DNA of 64,000 nt from Saccharothrix sp. ST-888 (GTDB lineage Bacteria; Actinomycetota; Actinomycetes; Streptomycetales; Streptomycetaceae), in the NCBI RefSeq assembly GCF_000955975.1, contig NZ_JYJF01000001.1:1-64000 (forward strand), given 5' to 3'. Below, one piece after another: positions 1 to 8,165 of the stretch. Numbering within the stretch: position 1 is the stretch's first letter; each line of letters begins with the position of its first letter. The position numbers and the translations under genes are program-made. Below the pieces are notes generated by a model. The model did not search any database and was not told the origin of the DNA. It was given only the letters and a program-made list of their open reading frames with translations.

Positions 1-1
1 C

Positions 2-292
2 CGCGAAGCCGACGGCCGAATGGCGGTCTTCGTCCTCGGACCCAACGGCAACTCCATCGCAGTACGCGAACAGGTCGCACCGTCGGCCGGCTGGGGCGAC
101 TGGAACGGCTCCTTCGGCACCGCGTCCGCGACCGTGAACGTCAGCCACAACGCCGACGGGCGCATGGAGGTGTTCGCCCTCGCTCCCGGCGGCGCGAACA
201 TCTCGCACATCTGGCAGACCGCGCCCAACGGCGGCTGGAGCGCGTGGAACGGCGACGGCACCTTCGGCAGCGCCGCCTGGACCGGCCCGTGA
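2..292 (+). CDS. C-terminal part of a PLL/tectonin-repeat protein (partial, 5' end outside the window)
   Basis: The reading frame is open from the window edge to a TGA at 290-292, so only the last 96 codons are seen. The residues contain two and a half copies of a repeat with the signature DGRxEVFA followed about 15 residues later by WQxAPNxxWSxW. This is the beta-propeller blade seen in PLL-type lectins and tectonin-like proteins and is also found in the next gene. The stop is 29 bp before the next start on the same strand, so the two probably form an operon of related secreted proteins. The N-terminal part, and hence any enzymatic domain, cannot be judged. The repeat family is clear; a carbohydrate-binding role is inferred. 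Confidence 0.85.
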   Translation, partial: READGRMAVFVLGPNGNSIAVREQVAPSAGWGDWNGSFGTASATVNVSHNADGRMEVFALAPGGANISHIWQTAPNGGWSAWNGDGTFGSAAWTGP

Positions 293-321
293 CCCGTTCG
301 AGAGGAGCAGTTGAGACCGAG

Positions 322-1893
322 ATGTCAACGTCAACCCCCCGCCCCCGCTCCTTCCGGCGAGCGCCGGGAGAGGCGGCCCGCGTTCTGCTGCTGGCCGTCG
401 CCCTCATACTCGCCCTGGCGGGAACCGGCCTCGTCTCCGCCGGCACCGCCTCCGCCGACTCGGCCCTCGGCGGCCCGATCACCCGCGGTGAGATCCTCGC
501 GCGAGCCCAGTACTGGGTCGACAACCAACCGGGCCCCTACGACGGGCAAGGCCACTCACCCGGCCCCGGCGGCGACTTCGACTACCGCCGCGACTGCTCG
601 GGTTACGTCTCGATGGCCTGGCACCTCGACGCCAACGCCTGGACCGGGTCGCTGTCGGACACCTACTCGTACGCCATCGCGCGCAGCGACCTGCGCCCCG
701 GCGACATCATGGACAACTACAGCGACCACGTGTTCATCTTCGACCGGTGGCTCGACGCCGACGGCGGCTTCTCCTACTACACCTTCGGGTCGACGCCGGT
801 CCAGCACCTGACGGCCAACATCAACGACGCCTACCTCGACGGGCACCCCAACGGCTCCTACAGCGCCCGCCGCTACAACAACGTCATCGAGGACAGCGCC
901 GCCAAGCCGCATCCGTACCCGTCCGGCCGCGTGGTGTCCGGCCGCGACACGGACGGCCGGCTGGAGACGTTCGCCGCAGGCCCGGACGGCGTCTGGCACG
1001 CCTGGCAGACGGCGGTCAACGGCAGTTGGTCGGACTGGGTCAAGGTGGGCGGACCGGCCAACGCCCAGCTGGCGATAGCGCCGAACCAGGACGGCCGGCT
1101 CGAGGTGTTCGCGGTGAACGGGGCCGAGCTGGACCACATCTGGCAGAACGCGCCGAACGCCGACTGGTCGGCCTGGGCCCGCCTCGGCGGTGGCGGGTCC
1201 CGCATCGCGGCCGGCAGCAACGCCGACGGCCGGATCGAGGTGTTCGCCTCCAGCGCCACCGGCGTGTTCCACACCTGGCAGACCGCACCCAACAGCGCCT
1301 TCGCCGACTGGGCCGGCCTCGGCGGTCCGGCCGACTCACGACTCCAGTTGGAGAACGCGCCGGACGGCCGGCTGGAGGTGTTCGCGCTGTCGGACACCAC
1401 GTTCGGCCACCTGTACCAGACCGCGGTCAACGGCGACTGGTCGGCATGGGAGAACTTCGGCGGCGGCGGGCACGGCCTGACGGTCGGTCACGACGCCGAC
1501 GGGCGCCTGGAGGTGTTCGCCTCCAACGCCACCGGCGTGTTCCACCGGTGGCAGACCGGCCCCACCACCTGGTCGGACTGGACCGGCACCAACGGCGGCG
1601 CCGCCAACTCCGAGCTCTCCTCCGCCCGTTCGACCGACGGCCGGGTCGAGGTGTTCGCCATCAACGGCAGCACCGCCACCCACCTCTGGCAGACGGCCGT
1701 GAACGGCGACTGGTCGGCGTGGGAGACGTTCGGCACCGGCGGCACCGAGATCACGACGGCCGACAACCAGGACGGCCGGATCGAGGTGTTCGCCACCAGC
1801 GCCACCGGCGTACACCACCGGTGGCAGACCGGATTCAGCGCCTGGTCCGAGTGGGCCTGGCTGAACGCCACGGCCGGCCCGTCCATGGCCTGA
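322..1893 (+). CDS. Secreted NlpC/P60-like enzyme with a seven-repeat PLL-type beta-propeller
   Basis: A 523-residue protein. ATG at 322 is chosen because a GAGGAG box lies just upstream and the residues that follow form a signal peptide (basic n-region, hydrophobic stretch near residues 17-37, AxA-type cleavage near TASADS). Residues about 40-190 resemble an NlpC/P60-type cysteine hydrolase: RDCSGYVSMAW carries the likely nucleophilic Cys and SDHVFIF the likely His. Residues about 200-520 hold exactly seven repeats, each with DGRxEVFA and WQTxxNxxWSxW. PLL lectins form seven-bladed propellers of such blades that bind fucose-type sugars. The likely job is cleavage of a cell-wall peptide bond by an enzyme held on a glycan, but substrate and sugar are inferred. 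A short gap separates it from a related partial gene upstream. Confidence 0.85.
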   Translation: MSTSTPRPRSFRRAPGEAARVLLLAVALILALAGTGLVSAGTASADSALGGPITRGEILARAQYWVDNQPGPYDGQGHSPGPGGDFDYRRDCSGYVSMAWHLDANAWTGSLSDTYSYAIARSDLRPGDIMDNYSDHVFIFDRWLDADGGFSYYTFGSTPVQHLTANINDAYLDGHPNGSYSARRYNNVIEDSAAKPHPYPSGRVVSGRDTDGRLETFAAGPDGVWHAWQTAVNGSWSDWVKVGGPANAQLAIAPNQDGRLEVFAVNGAELDHIWQNAPNADWSAWARLGGGGSRIAAGSNADGRIEVFASSATGVFHTWQTAPNSAFADWAGLGGPADSRLQLENAPDGRLEVFALSDTTFGHLYQTAVNGDWSAWENFGGGGHGLTVGHDADGRLEVFASNATGVFHRWQTGPTTWSDWTGTNGGAANSELSSARSTDGRVEVFAINGSTATHLWQTAVNGDWSAWETFGTGGTEITTADNQDGRIEVFATSATGVHHRWQTGFSAWSEWAWLNATAGPSMA

Positions 1894-1952
1894 CGACCGG
1901 CACACGCCGAAGGCGGTTCGACGATCCCGGGCGCCGCAGGTGGGGCGACATC

Positions 1953-2630
1953 TCACAGGGTGTCGATGCGGCGGCCGGTGATCTGTTCGGGCTGGATTCG
2001 GATCCACAGGTGGCGGCCGCCACCGGGCCATGGCTCCGTGCCCGGTAGTTGGGCGAGGTGCTGGATGGTCTCGGGGTCGTCGATGTGCTGCGCCGTGCCG
2101 ACGATGAGGACACTCCAGCCCCGGCTCAGGTGATCGTCGATGTGGTCCGCCTGGAAGGACATCTCCGTGTCGGCCTCGGGGTCCGCTCCGCCCTGTGGAT
2201 TCGTCCGGTAGACGATCGTTCTGGCGTCGATCGTGTAGTTGACGGGGAACACCGTGGGGCCCGGCCGGACGGGCAGGGCGATCCGGCCGATGCCGTGGGT
2301 GCCGAGCTTCTCCCAGCACTCCGGCTCGGTGAGGTGGACGAGGACGGGGCGGGGCGCCGGCCCGGTCTGCCCCGACGGAGCGTCGCTGCGCCCTTCGAGC
2401 AGTTCCCGGCGGGTCAGGTGAAGTGCCGCGGCGATGCGGACGAACCCGCCGGGATCGAAGCCGGGCCCCACCTCGATCAGATGCCGCAGGTAGCCGGGTG
2501 CCATGGCGGCATTTTTCGCCAACATCTCTTCCGTCAGGCCGAGTTGGGCGCTCCGATCGGCGATGCGCCGCGCGATGGCGCCCGGATCGGGCCGCTGTGC
2601 GGCGGCGGCGGGCTGGGCGTTCTCGTTCAC
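1953..2630 (-). CDS. HTH / pyridoxamine 5'-phosphate oxidase-like flavin-binding protein
   Basis: A 225-residue protein. Residues about 12-75 look like a Cro/C1-type helix-turn-helix (segments IADRSAQLGLTEEMLAKNA and GGFVRIAAALHLTRRELL). Residues about 90-220 match the PNPOx-like split-barrel family that binds FMN or F420, with the typical segment IGRIALPVRPGPTVFPVNY. This two-domain arrangement is common in actinobacterial stress and dormancy regions. It lies downstream of, and in the same direction as, an Acg-type nitroreductase, a SHOCT protein and a universal stress protein, which fits a redox or hypoxia response. A 353-bp spacer separates it from the nitroreductase, so it probably has its own promoter. 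Whether it binds DNA or uses flavin is not shown by sequence alone. Confidence 0.88.
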   Translation of the reverse strand: MNENAQPAAAAQRPDPGAIARRIADRSAQLGLTEEMLAKNAAMAPGYLRHLIEVGPGFDPGGFVRIAAALHLTRRELLEGRSDAPSGQTGPAPRPVLVHLTEPECWEKLGTHGIGRIALPVRPGPTVFPVNYTIDARTIVYRTNPQGGADPEADTEMSFQADHIDDHLSRGWSVLIVGTAQHIDDPETIQHLAQLPGTEPWPGGGRHLWIRIQPEQITGRRIDTL

Positions 2631-2983
2631 GGTGGCTTCTCCCTGCGTGTGCGGTGAGGTGCGGTGGGTCCCGGGAAGGGCGACCTTCAGGGGTGCCGTT
2701 CTGCCCGGCGTACGTGACGACGTCGTAGGCGTCCGGCAGCCCGCCGGGCCCGGAGCGGCGGATGACCCGCCCCCCGGCCCGGCCTGTGGCAGGTGAACGC
2801 CTTCATGCCCCGATCACTCCCGTCGGACGTCGTTCGGGCGGCACGGCTGTGCCCTTTCCCTTCACATCAAGGGTTCTCCAGGAAGCCGATGCGCGCCACG
2901 GACCTGATGGTCGCCACCCACCCGCCGGGGCCCGCACGTTCCGGCGGCCGGGGGCGGAGGCCATGCCCGGGAGGCCGGGCGTG
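2631..2983. other. 353-bp non-coding spacer
   Basis: No convincing gene on either strand. It should hold the promoter of the HTH/PNPOx-like gene to its left. It contains a perfect 10-bp palindrome ACGACGTCGT at 2717-2726 and a small hairpin at its right end just past the nitroreductase stop. I looked for a DosR/DevR-type inverted GGGAC/GTCCC box and found no clear match. Confidence 0.5.
2963..2982 (-). terminator. Hairpin after the Acg-type nitroreductase
   Basis: GCCCGG-GAGG-CCGGGC forms a 6-bp perfect GC stem (extendable with one wobble and one A-T pair) right beyond the stop codon at 2984. It has no U-run, which is usual for actinobacterial terminators. Modest strength. Confidence 0.4.
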
Positions 2984-3970
2984 TCAGCCACCGTCGACGT
3001 CCAGCACCTCGGAGAGCGGTAGCCGGGGGGTGGGCTCGCCCTCCGGTCCGTGGCCGAGCCGGATCAGGATCTGGACGCACCCCGGGCCCAGGTGCGGATC
3101 GCGGGCCTCCCAGCGCAGGTAGGGCCACTCCATGGCCTGGTGCAACAGGGAGGCCCTCACCTGGTGCACGGTCGCCGTGAGCAGCACGTTCTCCAGCGCC
3201 AGCCCGGCGCGCAGCCAGTCCTCCCGCCGGTCGCGCTCGGTGGCGAGCACCGCGATGCACGGCTCGTCCTCGAAGGTTTCGGGGTGCAGGTGCTCGGCGG
3301 GCCGGAGGGCGGAGTAGTCCCGCATCGGCATGCGTCCGGTGGCGTCCTGCGGGCCGAGGGAGGCCGCCGGGAGGCCGTACGGGCCGCCGTCCGGCCCCTG
3401 GATCCAGCGGCGGCTCTCGCTGCGGCGCGCGGGGTCGGTGGTGCTGCGGCGCTCGGCCTCGGCGGTGAGGTGGAGCAGCCTGGCCGTCTCCTTCCGGTCG
3501 GGGAAGTAAAGCATCGCCCGCTCCGCGTGCGCGGCCTCGACGAGTTCGCCGCGTACGCCGGTGGCGATCGGCGGGCCGCCGAACGGGGTGCGGACGGTGT
3601 GCCGGTGCCGGATCGCTTCGTACAGCTCGGCCGTACCCGGAGGCTGCACCTGGGACGGCTCCTCCAGGCGGACAGTGGCCAGCAGGCCGGGTTCGGCCGG
3701 GTCGGGCAGCAGGCGCACCTCCGGCGCCCAGCCGAAGTGTCGGGCAGCGGTGCGGAGGTTGAGCACCGCCGCGCCGACCGAGATGTGCAGGGCCCGGCCG
3801 TCGGGGTCGATGGTCGGCAGCGACCGCTCGGACACGGAGCGGACTTCGAGGGTGTCCGTCCCCGAGCACAGGCGGAAGTGCCAGGGCTGGGTGTTGTGAA
3901 TGGACGGGGCGGCCACGGCGGCGGAGACGAGCTTCTCCAGTGCGGCGGCGTCCGGGGACATGGCGGCCAT
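2984..3970 (-). CDS. Acg-type nitroreductase family protein (FMN oxidoreductase-like)
   Basis: A 328-residue protein. ATG at 3970 is chosen because an AGGAG box sits about 6 nt upstream; a second ATG lies three codons later. The N-terminal segment VSAAVAAPSIHNTQPWHF is the nitroreductase-fold FMN-binding signature in the form found in mycobacterial Acg (Rv2032) and related actinobacterial proteins. Length near 330 residues is also typical of Acg rather than of short nitroreductases. Acg proteins belong to DosR-type dormancy regulons; their chemical activity is poorly defined and some bind FMN without turnover. It lies 22 bp downstream of the SHOCT gene on the same strand, so the two are likely cotranscribed, with a universal stress gene further upstream. 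Confidence 0.88.
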   Translation of the reverse strand: MAAMSPDAAALEKLVSAAVAAPSIHNTQPWHFRLCSGTDTLEVRSVSERSLPTIDPDGRALHISVGAAVLNLRTAARHFGWAPEVRLLPDPAEPGLLATVRLEEPSQVQPPGTAELYEAIRHRHTVRTPFGGPPIATGVRGELVEAAHAERAMLYFPDRKETARLLHLTAEAERRSTTDPARRSESRRWIQGPDGGPYGLPAASLGPQDATGRMPMRDYSALRPAEHLHPETFEDEPCIAVLATERDRREDWLRAGLALENVLLTATVHQVRASLLHQAMEWPYLRWEARDPHLGPGCVQILIRLGHGPEGEPTPRLPLSEVLDVDGG

Positions 3971-3992
3971 GGCGGTCTCCTGGTTGGTCGGG

Positions 3993-4274
3993 TCAGCCTG
4001 CGGTCGGCCCTGATCCGGATCGCAGGACCTCCAGGCGGTGGCGGTACTCGTCCGCGTCGATCTCACCCCTGGCGAAGCGTTCGGCGAGCAGCTGCTCCGG
4101 CGTGGGCCGGGCGGGTGGCCGGCTCTGCGGCCAGGCGGCCGGGTACTGCTGCGCCCGGCCGAGGTAGCGGGTCAGGGCGACGATCCCGAGGACGATCAGT
4201 GCCCAGAAGAGCACCATGCTGATGGCCAGCAGGCCGAAACCCCAGCCGTTCGTTCCATGGTCGTACCAGTACAT
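3993..4274 (-). CDS. Small membrane protein with a C-terminal SHOCT domain
   Basis: A 93-residue protein. ATG at 4274 follows a good GAGGAG box; longer versions of this frame have no sensible N-terminus. It begins MYWYDHGTNGWGF and has one strong transmembrane segment (about residues 12-36, FGLLAISMVLFWALIVLGIVAL), a Pro-rich linker and a SHOCT motif at the end (PEQLLAERFARGEIDADEY followed by a second helix). SHOCT is a short helical module found at protein termini, usually in oligomerising or membrane stress proteins. Its stop is 22 bp from the start of the nitroreductase, so they probably share a transcript. Function is unknown beyond this context. Confidence 0.85.
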   Translation of the reverse strand: MYWYDHGTNGWGFGLLAISMVLFWALIVLGIVALTRYLGRAQQYPAAWPQSRPPARPTPEQLLAERFARGEIDADEYRHRLEVLRSGSGPTAG

Positions 4275-4541
4275 GATCGCGGGCTCCTCGCTTGTACGCG
4301 GTGAGGCGGATGCCCTCACACCTATCGTGCGACCGAACCGATCGGCGGCGCTCGGGTCGTTCGGATCCATCCGCCGATCCGCACGGATTCGGAGCGGGGC
4401 CGGGTGCCGGATTCGGCCCGGGAAGGGTTCGGTGTCCGCTGCGACGGCGGCTCGGGCTGCGGCCGCGCACCGAGCGGGACGTCGCGCCCCGAGTCGTCGT
4501 ACGGAACGCGGCAGCGGTGGCACTGCACTGCCCCCGGCCGC

Positions 4542-4979
4542 TCACTCCGGGCGGACGATCACCACCGGGCAGGTCGCGTGGAGCGCGCACTGCTGGCTCA
4601 CCGAGCCCAGCATCGCCCGGACGAAGCCGCCCCGGCCGCGGTTGCCCACCACCAGGAGCTCGGCGTCGTTCGCCGCTTCGAGCAGCACGGCGGCCGGGTG
4701 GCCGAGCACCAGGCGCCCGTTCACCTTCACCGGGCAGGCGTCCCCGAGCACCTCGCGCAGCTCGGTGGTGAACGCCCGGCGAGCGGCCTCCTCGTCGAGA
4801 GTGGTGTCGACCACCGGCGCCGACCACCCGTACGCCACCGGGGGCTCCCACGCGCCCACGGCATCCACGGTCCCGCCGATCAGCCCGGCCTGCCGGACGG
4901 CCCAGCGCAGCGCGGCACCCGAGGAGGGCGATCCGTCGACGCCCACCACGATGCGGGGAGCCGAGTCATTCGTATCCAT
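4542..4979 (-). CDS. Universal stress protein, single domain
   Basis: A 145-residue UspA-fold protein of normal single-domain length. The N-terminal IVVGVDGSPSSGAALRWA and the C-terminal ATP-binding loop VGNRGRGGFVRAMLGSVS (G-x2-G-x9-G-S/T pattern) are both intact, so it should belong to the ATP-binding subclass. A GAGGTGAT box precedes the ATG at 4979. It is divergent from a tandem universal stress protein gene 296 bp away and upstream of the SHOCT/nitroreductase pair on its own strand. This grouping resembles dormancy regulons controlled by DosR/DevR-type systems, but no such regulator is in the window. Confidence 0.92.
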   Translation of the reverse strand: MDTNDSAPRIVVGVDGSPSSGAALRWAVRQAGLIGGTVDAVGAWEPPVAYGWSAPVVDTTLDEEAARRAFTTELREVLGDACPVKVNGRLVLGHPAAVLLEAANDAELLVVGNRGRGGFVRAMLGSVSQQCALHATCPVVIVRPE

Positions 4980-5275
4980 ACCGAATCACCTCGCTGCACT
5001 CGGGGGTACCTTCCACGCTGCGCTCGCAACGCCGGATCCGCGAGCGGTGTCCCGACCGTCCTGGGGCACCACGGGAAAGGCGGTAGGCCCACCGGTCGGC
5101 CGATCCCGCCGACGCGGAAAGCCCCGGGCCGGAAGAGAATGTCGGTTGACCCGCTTCCGGTCCGACCGGCGCCCTGCCGCGAGACCGGGAGCAGCGGACG
5201 GGTCGCGCGGCCCTGCCGCCCTCGGCCACCCGCCTCCGACCGGGGGCGGCGGCCACAGCACCCGGTGGAGGAGCC
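4980..5275. other. Divergent promoter region between two universal stress genes
   Basis: 296 bp with no gene. It must carry the promoters for the leftward single-domain and rightward tandem universal stress genes. A ribosome-binding site GGTGGAGGAG lies directly before the ATG at 5276. I see no convincing palindromic operator. Confidence 0.5.
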
Positions 5276-6139
5276 ATGACAGCCGCCAGCGAACGCCGTC
5301 CGATCGTCCTCGGCGTCGACGCCCTCGACCGGGGGCCGCTCACGGCGTCCTGGGCGGCCGCCGAAGCCGCGCGCCGGGACCTGCCGCTACGGCTGGTCCA
5401 CATCGTCCCCCCGAGGGTCCACGATCGCCACGGCTACGGCGAGGCGTACCACGCGGACCTCCGGCAGCGGGGTCGGCAGCTGCTCGACGAGACCGCGGCG
5501 GTGGCCCGGGAGAAGCATCCGGACCTGGAGATCTCCAGCGAGGTCGTGGACGGGAGCGCACGCCGGGTGCTGCTCCGTGAGTCGGCGCACGCCGAGCTCG
5601 TGGTCCTCGGGTCATGGAGCCTCTCCCGGGCCGAGGAGGTGCTCAGTGCGCACGCGGTGGCCGCGCCCGTGATCGCTCGGGCCGCCTGTCCGGTGGCCGT
5701 GGTCCGCGATCCGGAGCACGTCACCCAGGACCCGCTCTACGTGGTGGTCGGGGTGGACGGCAGCCGGTCGTCCGCCGCCGCCGTGGACTGGGCCTTCGAC
5801 CTCGCCTCACGGCGCGGCGCCGGCCTGCGCGCCCTGTGGGTGTGGCAGCCGCCGCAGTTCTTCCACGCCGACGAGCACGCCGTGCTCCAGCAGGTGCGGC
5901 GGACGCTCTACGAGACCACGGCCGGGCGGACCGGCAGGTACCCGGAGGTCGAGCTGACCCACGAGGTGCTCCGCGGCCACCCCGTCGAGGAGTTGGCCAA
6001 GGCGTCGGCCCACGCGCTCGCACTCGTGGTCGGGCGGCGCGGACACGGCGGCTTCACCGGCATGCAGCTCGGCTCGGTCCCGCGCGGACTGCTGCACCGC
6101 GCCCACTGCCCGGTGGTCACCGTGCCGTCGGAGCAGTGA
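5276..6139 (+). CDS. Tandem (two-domain) universal stress protein
   Basis: A 287-residue protein made of two UspA domains, about residues 8-145 and 152-285, each starting with an IVLGVD/VVVGVD strand. The second domain has an intact ATP-binding loop (VGRRGHGGFTGMQLGSVP). The first has a degenerate loop (LGSWSLSRAEEVLSAHAVAA) that lacks the paired glycines, so only one domain is likely to bind nucleotide. Tandem Usp proteins of this size are widespread in Streptomyces and mycobacterial dormancy regulons. It is divergent from the single-domain Usp gene. The ATG at 5276 has a very strong ribosome-binding site. Confidence 0.92.
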   Translation: MTAASERRPIVLGVDALDRGPLTASWAAAEAARRDLPLRLVHIVPPRVHDRHGYGEAYHADLRQRGRQLLDETAAVAREKHPDLEISSEVVDGSARRVLLRESAHAELVVLGSWSLSRAEEVLSAHAVAAPVIARAACPVAVVRDPEHVTQDPLYVVVGVDGSRSSAAAVDWAFDLASRRGAGLRALWVWQPPQFFHADEHAVLQQVRRTLYETTAGRTGRYPEVELTHEVLRGHPVEELAKASAHALALVVGRRGHGGFTGMQLGSVPRGLLHRAHCPVVTVPSEQ

Positions 6140-6188
6140 CCACCGGGCACCGGCCCTCCTCGGACGCGGTCCAGGCTCAGGCCCGGGC

Positions 6189-8033
6189 TCAGGGGAGGAC
6201 CTCGACTGACTCGCCCGGTGGCCGGTGCAGCTGGTTGAGGTAGGCGTAGGCCGGGCTGCGGGTGAGCAGTTCGTGGTGGGTGCCGTGGGCGGCGACCCGT
6301 CCGTGTTCGAGCAGGACGATCCGGTTGGCGTCGCGCACCGTCAGCAGGTTGTGCGAAATGATGATCGTCGTGCGGCCGGCCATCAGCAGGCGCAGGGGGC
6401 CCATGATCCGCCGGGACGACTCGGCGTCCAGACCCGTGGTGGGCTCGTCGAGGACCAGGACGGGGGCGTCCCGGATCATCGCGCGGGCGATGGCGAGCCG
6501 CTGGCGCTGGCCGCCGGAGAGCAGCCGGCCGCGCTGGCCGACCACGGTGTCGTAGCCGTCCGGAAGCCGGCTGATGAACTCGTGGGCGTCCGCCGCCCGC
6601 GCCGCAGCGCGGATCTCGGCCTCGCTCGCCCCGGGTCGTCCGTAGGCGATGTTCTCCCGGGCTGTGCCGTGGAAGACCAGCGTCTCCTGGAGGACCACCG
6701 CGACGTTCTCGCGCAGTTCGGCGAGGGCCAGTTCACGGATGTCGAGCCCGTCGAGCCGTACCGCCCCGTCGACCGGGTCGTAGAAGCGCAGCAGCAGCTT
6801 GGCGGCGGTCGACTTGCCCGCACCGCTCGCTCCCACCAGCGCCAGGGTCTCCCCCGGCGCCACCGTGAACGACACATCCGACAGCGCGAGCCGGTCGACC
6901 TCCGGGTAGCGGAAGGAGACACCGTCGAACTCGACGCCGCCCCGGGCGCGGCCGAGCGTCCGAGGGTGCTCGGGCTCGGTCACCTGCGGGCGCTGGTCGA
7001 GCAGTTCGATGATCCGCTCCGCCGAGGCGGAGGCGGAGTAGAACGTGTTGCCGAGCCCGGACATGCCCTGGATCGGACCGTAGAGCCTGCTCAGCAGAGC
7101 GAGGAAGACCATCAGCCCACCCAGCGAGAGCCGTCCGTGCACGAGTTCCCAGGTTCCGAGGCCCATCACCACCATGCCGCCGGTCAGTTCGATGAAGTCG
7201 ACGGTCGGGCCGTACAGCGCCCCGATCCGGGTCGAGGCCATCGCCGCGTGGTACCGGCCGACACTCTCCCGCTGGAACCTGGCGTGCTCCCAGTCCTGCC
7301 GGTTGTACGCCTGGACCAGCGCGATGTTGCCGAGCGTCTCCTCGGTGACCGCACTGATCGATCCGCTGCGCCGACGGCGCTCCCGGGAGGCTTCCCTGAT
7401 CAGCCCTGCGAAGCGGCGGGCGGTGAAGAAGAACATCGGCGCGGCGATCAGCGCGACCAGCGTGAGGTCCCAGCGCAGCACGAGCAGCAGGCCGACGTAG
7501 ATGCCCAGCCGTGCGACCTGGGCGAGGGCGCTGACGATCCCGGAGAGCAGGAAGGTCTCGACCGCGTCGACGTCACCGGTCACCCGGGACAGGACGTCGC
7601 CGAGCCGACGGCGTTCGAAGAAGCCCAGCGACAGCCCCTGGATGTGCCGGAACACGTCCGACCGCAGGCTCAGCAGAAAGCGCTCGCTGACCCAGGTGGA
7701 GGTCACGCTGTCGGAGAAGGCCAGCACACCGGAGATCAGTGTCAGCCCCGCGAAGGCGAGGGCGATCGGCAGGAACAGGCTCAGGTTGTGCGGAACGAGC
7801 ATGTCGTCGATCACGATCTTGAACAGCCAGATCTCGGCCGCCTCGACCACCGGACCGGTCACCACCAGGGCCAGCAGCACCGCCAGCCAGCGGCGGCCGC
7901 CTCTGGTGTACGGCCAGAAACGCCGGAAGATGTCCCGAAGTGGAACCGGTGGCGCGGCGGCAACCACGTCGGACGTTTCGGCGACGGTGAGCAACCGCCG
8001 CACAGCCGACCGTACGCTGCGTTTCCTCGTCAT
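6189..8033 (-). CDS. ABC transporter, fused permease and ATP-binding protein
   Basis: A 614-residue half-transporter with six predicted transmembrane segments in the first 330 residues and an ATPase domain after it. Walker A is LVGASGAGKST near residue 398, the signature is LSGGQRQRLAIARA and Walker B is VLVLDEPTTGLD. Start at 8033 is preferred: an upstream ATG at 8102 lies against a terminator-like hairpin and lacks family-like sequence. There is no C39 peptidase domain, so it is a general exporter (lipid, drug or peptide) rather than a double-glycine leader exporter. It lies 132 bp downstream of a small Gly-rich gene on the same strand, with a strong hairpin between them. The substrate is not identifiable from sequence. 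Confidence 0.9.
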   Translation of the reverse strand: MTRKRSVRSAVRRLLTVAETSDVVAAAPPVPLRDIFRRFWPYTRGGRRWLAVLLALVVTGPVVEAAEIWLFKIVIDDMLVPHNLSLFLPIALAFAGLTLISGVLAFSDSVTSTWVSERFLLSLRSDVFRHIQGLSLGFFERRRLGDVLSRVTGDVDAVETFLLSGIVSALAQVARLGIYVGLLLVLRWDLTLVALIAAPMFFFTARRFAGLIREASRERRRRSGSISAVTEETLGNIALVQAYNRQDWEHARFQRESVGRYHAAMASTRIGALYGPTVDFIELTGGMVVMGLGTWELVHGRLSLGGLMVFLALLSRLYGPIQGMSGLGNTFYSASASAERIIELLDQRPQVTEPEHPRTLGRARGGVEFDGVSFRYPEVDRLALSDVSFTVAPGETLALVGASGAGKSTAAKLLLRFYDPVDGAVRLDGLDIRELALAELRENVAVVLQETLVFHGTARENIAYGRPGASEAEIRAAARAADAHEFISRLPDGYDTVVGQRGRLLSGGQRQRLAIARAMIRDAPVLVLDEPTTGLDAESSRRIMGPLRLLMAGRTTIIISHNLLTVRDANRIVLLEHGRVAAHGTHHELLTRSPAYAYLNQLHRPPGESVEVLP

Positions 8034-8102
8034 CTCACGGCCTTTTCGCTCGTCCCCGAGCCCGGTCGTTCTCAGCCGCCCGGAACGCTGCCGGAACAGC
8101 AA

Positions 8103-8124
8103 GGCCGGGCACGAATGCCCGGCC
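8103..8124 (-). terminator. Strong hairpin between the Gly-rich gene and the ABC transporter
   Basis: A 9-bp perfect stem (GGCCGGGCA / TGCCCGGCC) closes a CGAA tetraloop. It sits about 40 bp past the stop of the Gly-rich gene and 70 bp before the transporter start, so it is a terminator of the former or an attenuator that lowers transporter expression. Confidence 0.65.
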
Positions 8125-8165
8125 CGCTCTCACAGAGTTTGGATACTCACCGAGTTGGATAGTCA

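Noticed and set aside
948..1880. Protein-coding repeats of the PLL gene as a DNA repeat element
   Set aside because: Similarity is at the protein level (DGRxEVFA) with codon variation; it is the result of domain repetition, not a mobile repeat.
2803..2991. A 62-codon leftward frame in the spacer after the nitroreductase
   Set aside because: No ribosome-binding site, no family resemblance, and residues (Pro/Gly/Arg/Trp) match base composition only.
4980..5275. DosR/DevR-type palindrome between the universal stress genes
   Set aside because: No stretch with convincing GGGAC...GTCCC symmetry was found by eye; a matrix scan would be needed to support one.
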